Shown in pieces: positions 6,301-8,853 of a DNA stretch of 8,853 bases. The position numbers were made by a program, and so were the translations under genes. The notes under the pieces were generated by a model. That model was not told the DNA's origin. It did not search any database and was given only the letters and a program-made list of their open reading frames with translations. The stretch comes from Caldifarciminota bacterium (GTDB lineage: Bacteria > Hydrothermota > Hydrothermia > B15-G9), in the NCBI GenBank assembly GCA_027064565.1, contig JAMOPK010000313.1, positions 1-8,853 of the forward strand, read 5' to 3'. Numbering within the stretch: position 1 is the stretch's first letter; every line of letters begins with the position of its first letter.

Positions 6301-6304
6301 CTTC

Positions 6305-8853
6305 ATGCATAAATGGATTATCCCCGGAATGCTGGTAGCCGTTGTGACCGCCAATCTTTACGGTGGCACAATAAGCAAAGAGCTCGAAAGCAGACTAAAG
6401 GCTGCCAGCCCCAACGAACATATCAAGGTGCTGGTGTGGATGTCTGAGCAGCCTGACCTGAGCGCGCTCAAAAACGCATCATACTCTACAAAATCCCAAT
6501 ATCTGAGGGACTTCGCACAGAGAACGCAGCGCGAACTTTTGGGGTTCCTCAACACCAAGGGCGCAACTGTCTCCGATGTAAGGAGTTTCTGGCTGGTCAA
6601 CATGGTATATCTCGAAGCGACACCTGAGGTTATAAGGGAAATCGCCAACAGACAGGACGTGGCGCTTGTTGACATCTCCCGTGTCCGCCACATCGTCGAA
6701 CCGGTTGTTAGAAGGGCAGCTGTGAAAGGCGATAAGACGGTTGAATGGAACATCGACAAGATCAAAGCGGATTCTGTGTGGGCAGAATACGGCCTCAGCG
6801 GTGACGGCGTGATTGTAGGCACAATGGACACAGGAATCGATCCCACTCATCCGGCTCTGCAGGGTAACTTTTCCGGGCACTTTTTCGATGCCGTGAATCA
6901 TCATACTGATCCTTACGATGACCATGGTCATGGAACACATGTGGCAGGAACCATCGCTGGCGGCGACGGTCCCGGTCCGTTCGATCACGACATAGGTATA
7001 GCTTACAACGCTCAAATCGTATCTGCCAAAGCCTTTAATGCCGGTGGAAGCGGTAGTGATCCTGACATTATCGCCTGCTTCCAGTATTTCGTGACGCTGA
7101 AGGCTGATTCCGGCGTTGATATCAAAGCGGTGTCCAACTCGTGGGGGAGCACCGACGGAACTGACACAACTTTCCTGCCTTACGTCAGGGCATGGCACGA
7201 ATTCGACATTATCCCGGTCTTTGCGAACGGGAACTCAGGGCCATCATCGGGATCAGCTAGCACCCCCGGCAATTTCCCCAACGTCATAGGTGTTGGTGCC
7301 ACCAACAGTCAGGACAACATAGCTGACTTCAGTTCGAGAGGGCCGGCTCCCAACCAGTATCCATGGAGCGACACAACTTTATGGTCCCGTCCTGATTGGA
7401 ACTTCATAAAACCGGATATCTCGGCACCGGGTGCCGGGGTTACGTCAAGCGTGCCCGGAGGCGGCTATGAGACCTGGGATGGAACTTCCATGGCAACCCC
7501 ACACATTACAGGTGTCATCGCCCTGATGTTCGAGATGAATCCGTCGCTCGATTACAGCACGGTTTACGACATACTGACCAACTACGGCGTTGACCATCCC
7601 CAGCAGGGCGCACCTTACCCGAACAACGACTATGGCTGGGGACGTGTAAACGCACTACTTGCGGTTGAGAATACGCCTTCGCTCGACAGACCGTTCCTTC
7701 GCGTCCTTTCTCCTCTGGTAGATGATGCGTCCGGTAACGGCAACGGTATTCCCGATCCGGGTGAGACCGTGACGATGTATGTCCCGCTGAGAAACATCGG
7801 CCTCGGCCTTTACAATGTGACAGCAACCCTCACATCCGATGATCCCGACATCACAATCTCGGACAACCAGTCCAATTACGGGGACATTCTTATGGACAGC
7901 ACCGTCCAGGGCGACGGCTTTGTCTTTTCCTCTAATGAAAACCGCAGGCCGGGCCTTAACACCTCGTTCGTTATAACGATCTCCGGCACAGATTCCAGTG
8001 GCGCCGCCTACACGAAAGTCGATACTTTCTACGTTAAGATCGGCGAACCGACGTTTTATCCGTGGTTTACAGACGATTTCGAGTCAGGTCTTGGTCAATG
8101 GGTGACAGGAGGCACGGGCAACTGGGCACTCACGGATGGAGACAGTCATTCTCCCGCGCACAGCGCTACGGATTCACCAAACGGCGAATATGGGAATAAC
8201 GAGCACAAATACCTGATGACTGCCTCTCCGATAGACCTGTCCAATGCCTACTTCGCAAGGATTCATCTCTGGCAGAAATATTCACTGGAATCTGGCTACG
8301 ATTACGGTTACATCCAGGTTTCAACTGATTCGTCCGATGCAGCAGAATGGACAACTATCGACAGGGTCAATGGGACACAGGATGAATGGCAGGAGAAGTT
8401 CTACGACATCTCCGCGTTCGCCGGACAGCAGGTTTACATCAGGTTCCTGCTCGAAACCGATGCTTCCTCCATGAGGGATGGCTGGTATATTGATGACGTT
8501 TCCGTTGAGCAGGATGTTTCGCTTGAAGGCGTGGTGCTTAGCCTCAGGGGAATCGATGTGCTGGATGACGGCGGAAACGGTGTTATCGATCCGGGTGAAA
8601 ACGGCCAGATCGTTGTGCATTTCTTCAACATGGGAACGGACACCGGTAGGAATCTCACCTTCACGCTCAGAACGGACGACCAGTATGTGACGATAGCCGA
8701 TTCTCAATTCGCTGTGGCGGAGTTTCCTCCTCAGCAGGAAGTTATTGACACGTTCGAGATATCCGCGGACCCATCCACACCAAGGGAACATTCTGTCAAC
8801 TTTGTGATAGATGTCGTTGGCGATAACTACAGCGCGGATAAGGAATTTGGCCT
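6305..8853 (+). CDS. Secreted subtilisin-family (S8) serine protease with C-terminal beta domains, 3' end outside the window
   Basis: The frame stays open to the window edge, giving at least 849 residues. An N-terminal signal peptide (MHKWIIPG, then LVAVVTA) is followed by a region of about 22-145 resembling an I9-type propeptide (KVLVWM near the start, VYLEATPEVI near its end), expected to aid folding and be removed. The catalytic domain (about 155-460) has every subtilase landmark: Asp175 in MDTGID, His209 in HGTHVAGT, oxyanion Asn310 in GNSGP and Ser395 in GTSMATPH. Downstream are a beta module with DDASGNGNGIPDPGE (473-487), a jelly-roll-like segment (about 590-735, from FESGLGQW to GWYIDDVSVE) resembling MAM or cleaved-adhesin domains, and a second module with DDGGNGVIDPGE (754-765). 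The protein is probably exported to degrade proteins outside the cell or at its surface. Any C-terminal sorting signal lies beyond the window. Protease family is secure; the accessory domain names are less so. Confidence 0.96.
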   Translation, partial: MHKWIIPGMLVAVVTANLYGGTISKELESRLKAASPNEHIKVLVWMSEQPDLSALKNASYSTKSQYLRDFAQRTQRELLGFLNTKGATVSDVRSFWLVNMVYLEATPEVIREIANRQDVALVDISRVRHIVEPVVRRAAVKGDKTVEWNIDKIKADSVWAEYGLSGDGVIVGTMDTGIDPTHPALQGNFSGHFFDAVNHHTDPYDDHGHGTHVAGTIAGGDGPGPFDHDIGIAYNAQIVSAKAFNAGGSGSDPDIIACFQYFVTLKADSGVDIKAVSNSWGSTDGTDTTFLPYVRAWHEFDIIPVFANGNSGPSSGSASTPGNFPNVIGVGATNSQDNIADFSSRGPAPNQYPWSDTTLWSRPDWNFIKPDISAPGAGVTSSVPGGGYETWDGTSMATPHITGVIALMFEMNPSLDYSTVYDILTNYGVDHPQQGAPYPNNDYGWGRVNALLAVENTPSLDRPFLRVLSPLVDDASGNGNGIPDPGETVTMYVPLRNIGLGLYNVTATLTSDDPDITISDNQSNYGDILMDSTVQGDGFVFSSNENRRPGLNTSFVITISGTDSSGAAYTKVDTFYVKIGEPTFYPWFTDDFESGLGQWVTGGTGNWALTDGDSHSPAHSATDSPNGEYGNNEHKYLMTASPIDLSNAYFARIHLWQKYSLESGYDYGYIQVSTDSSDAAEWTTIDRVNGTQDEWQEKFYDISAFAGQQVYIRFLLETDASSMRDGWYIDDVSVEQDVSLEGVVLSLRGIDVLDDGGNGVIDPGENGQIVVHFFNMGTDTGRNLTFTLRTDDQYVTIADSQFAVAEFPPQQEVIDTFEISADPSTPREHSVNFVIDVVGDNYSADKEFG
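7718..7855 (+). other. First 'GNG..DPGE' beta module of the protease
   Basis: Residues 472 to about 517 open with V-D-D, a Gly/Asn-rich acidic turn and DPGE. Alternating strands (VTMYVPLRNIG, VTATLTSDDPDITI) follow. The acidic Gly/Asn turn could bind calcium, which is inference. The second module at 8558-8698 follows the same plan, so the C-terminus is probably a series of repeats. Confidence 0.6.
8558..8698 (+). other. Second 'GNG..DPGE' beta module of the protease
   Basis: Residues 752 to about 798 read V-L-D-D, GGNGVIDPGE, then strands QIVVHFFNMG and LTFTLRTDDQYVTI, ending in IAD where the first module has ISD. The order of motifs and spacing matches the first copy; the sequences have diverged clearly, so the duplication is old. 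Confidence 0.6.

Larger units (their letters stand above)
6041..6304. other. Non-coding stretch upstream of the protease gene
   Basis: No credible ORF or RNA gene is seen in these 264 bp. Besides the possible -10 element and the ribosome site listed separately, there is a loose inverted repeat CCTGATG (6053-6059) / CATCAGG (6094-6100) with a 34-nt loop, which may be chance. The 6155-6225 part is pyrimidine-rich on the plus strand. Confidence 0.5.

Noticed and set aside
6479..7198. 239-codon minus-strand open frame
   Set aside because: It lies entirely opposite the subtilase catalytic domain, whose frame holds all active-site motifs; the antisense product shows no family features.

Overview
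The window looks like chromosomal DNA from an uncultured, Gram-negative-type (diderm) bacterium. Two predicted lipoproteins, a periplasmic D,D-carboxypeptidase and a multidomain secreted subtilase support this. The subtilase carries C-terminal repeats built on a 'GNG..DPGE' motif, a style I associate with FCB-group and WOR-3/Cloacimonadota-like candidate phyla. That placement is inference only, because no rRNA or phylogenetic marker is present. No tRNA, rRNA, transposase, phage gene or CRISPR array is visible.

Layout. (1) 1-54 may be the last 17 codons of an upstream plus-strand gene, followed by a small unrecognised lipoprotein (84-752). (2) A minus-strand pair converges on it: a 770-residue membrane signalling protein (1889-4201) and dprA (807-1889), joined by a TAATG stop/start overlap. 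The signalling protein reads, in order, periplasmic amino-acid-type solute-binding domain, membrane helix, HD-GYP domain, GAF domain and a degenerate GGDEF remnant. (3) A 163-bp divergent region (4202-4364) holds a perfect 7+7 bp dyad, a possible seven-codon leader ORF and an imperfect hairpin. (4) A DacB/PBP4-type (S13) D,D-carboxypeptidase lipoprotein (4365-5894) follows on the plus strand. (5) A 410-bp non-coding gap (5895-6304) holds a terminator-like hairpin, a second GC-rich hairpin and five tandem copies of a 17-bp unit. (6) A secreted subtilisin-family protease (6305 to the window end) has a complete Asp/His/Asn/Ser active site, and its reading frame stays open to base 8853.

How the genes may work together. 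The signalling protein could report an extracellular amino-acid-like ligand to the cytoplasm through c-di-GMP hydrolysis or binding. However, its HD-GYP domain has Asn at positions normally held by a conserved Lys and a conserved Asp, and its GGDEF remnant has no active-site signature, so catalysis is doubtful. Its coupling to dprA, which loads RecA on incoming single-stranded DNA in natural transformation, is the most suggestive functional link in the window. The carboxypeptidase and the subtilase are envelope and extracellular hydrolases. The genes are mostly ordinary; the unusual parts are the altered HD-GYP protein and the repeat/hairpin block.
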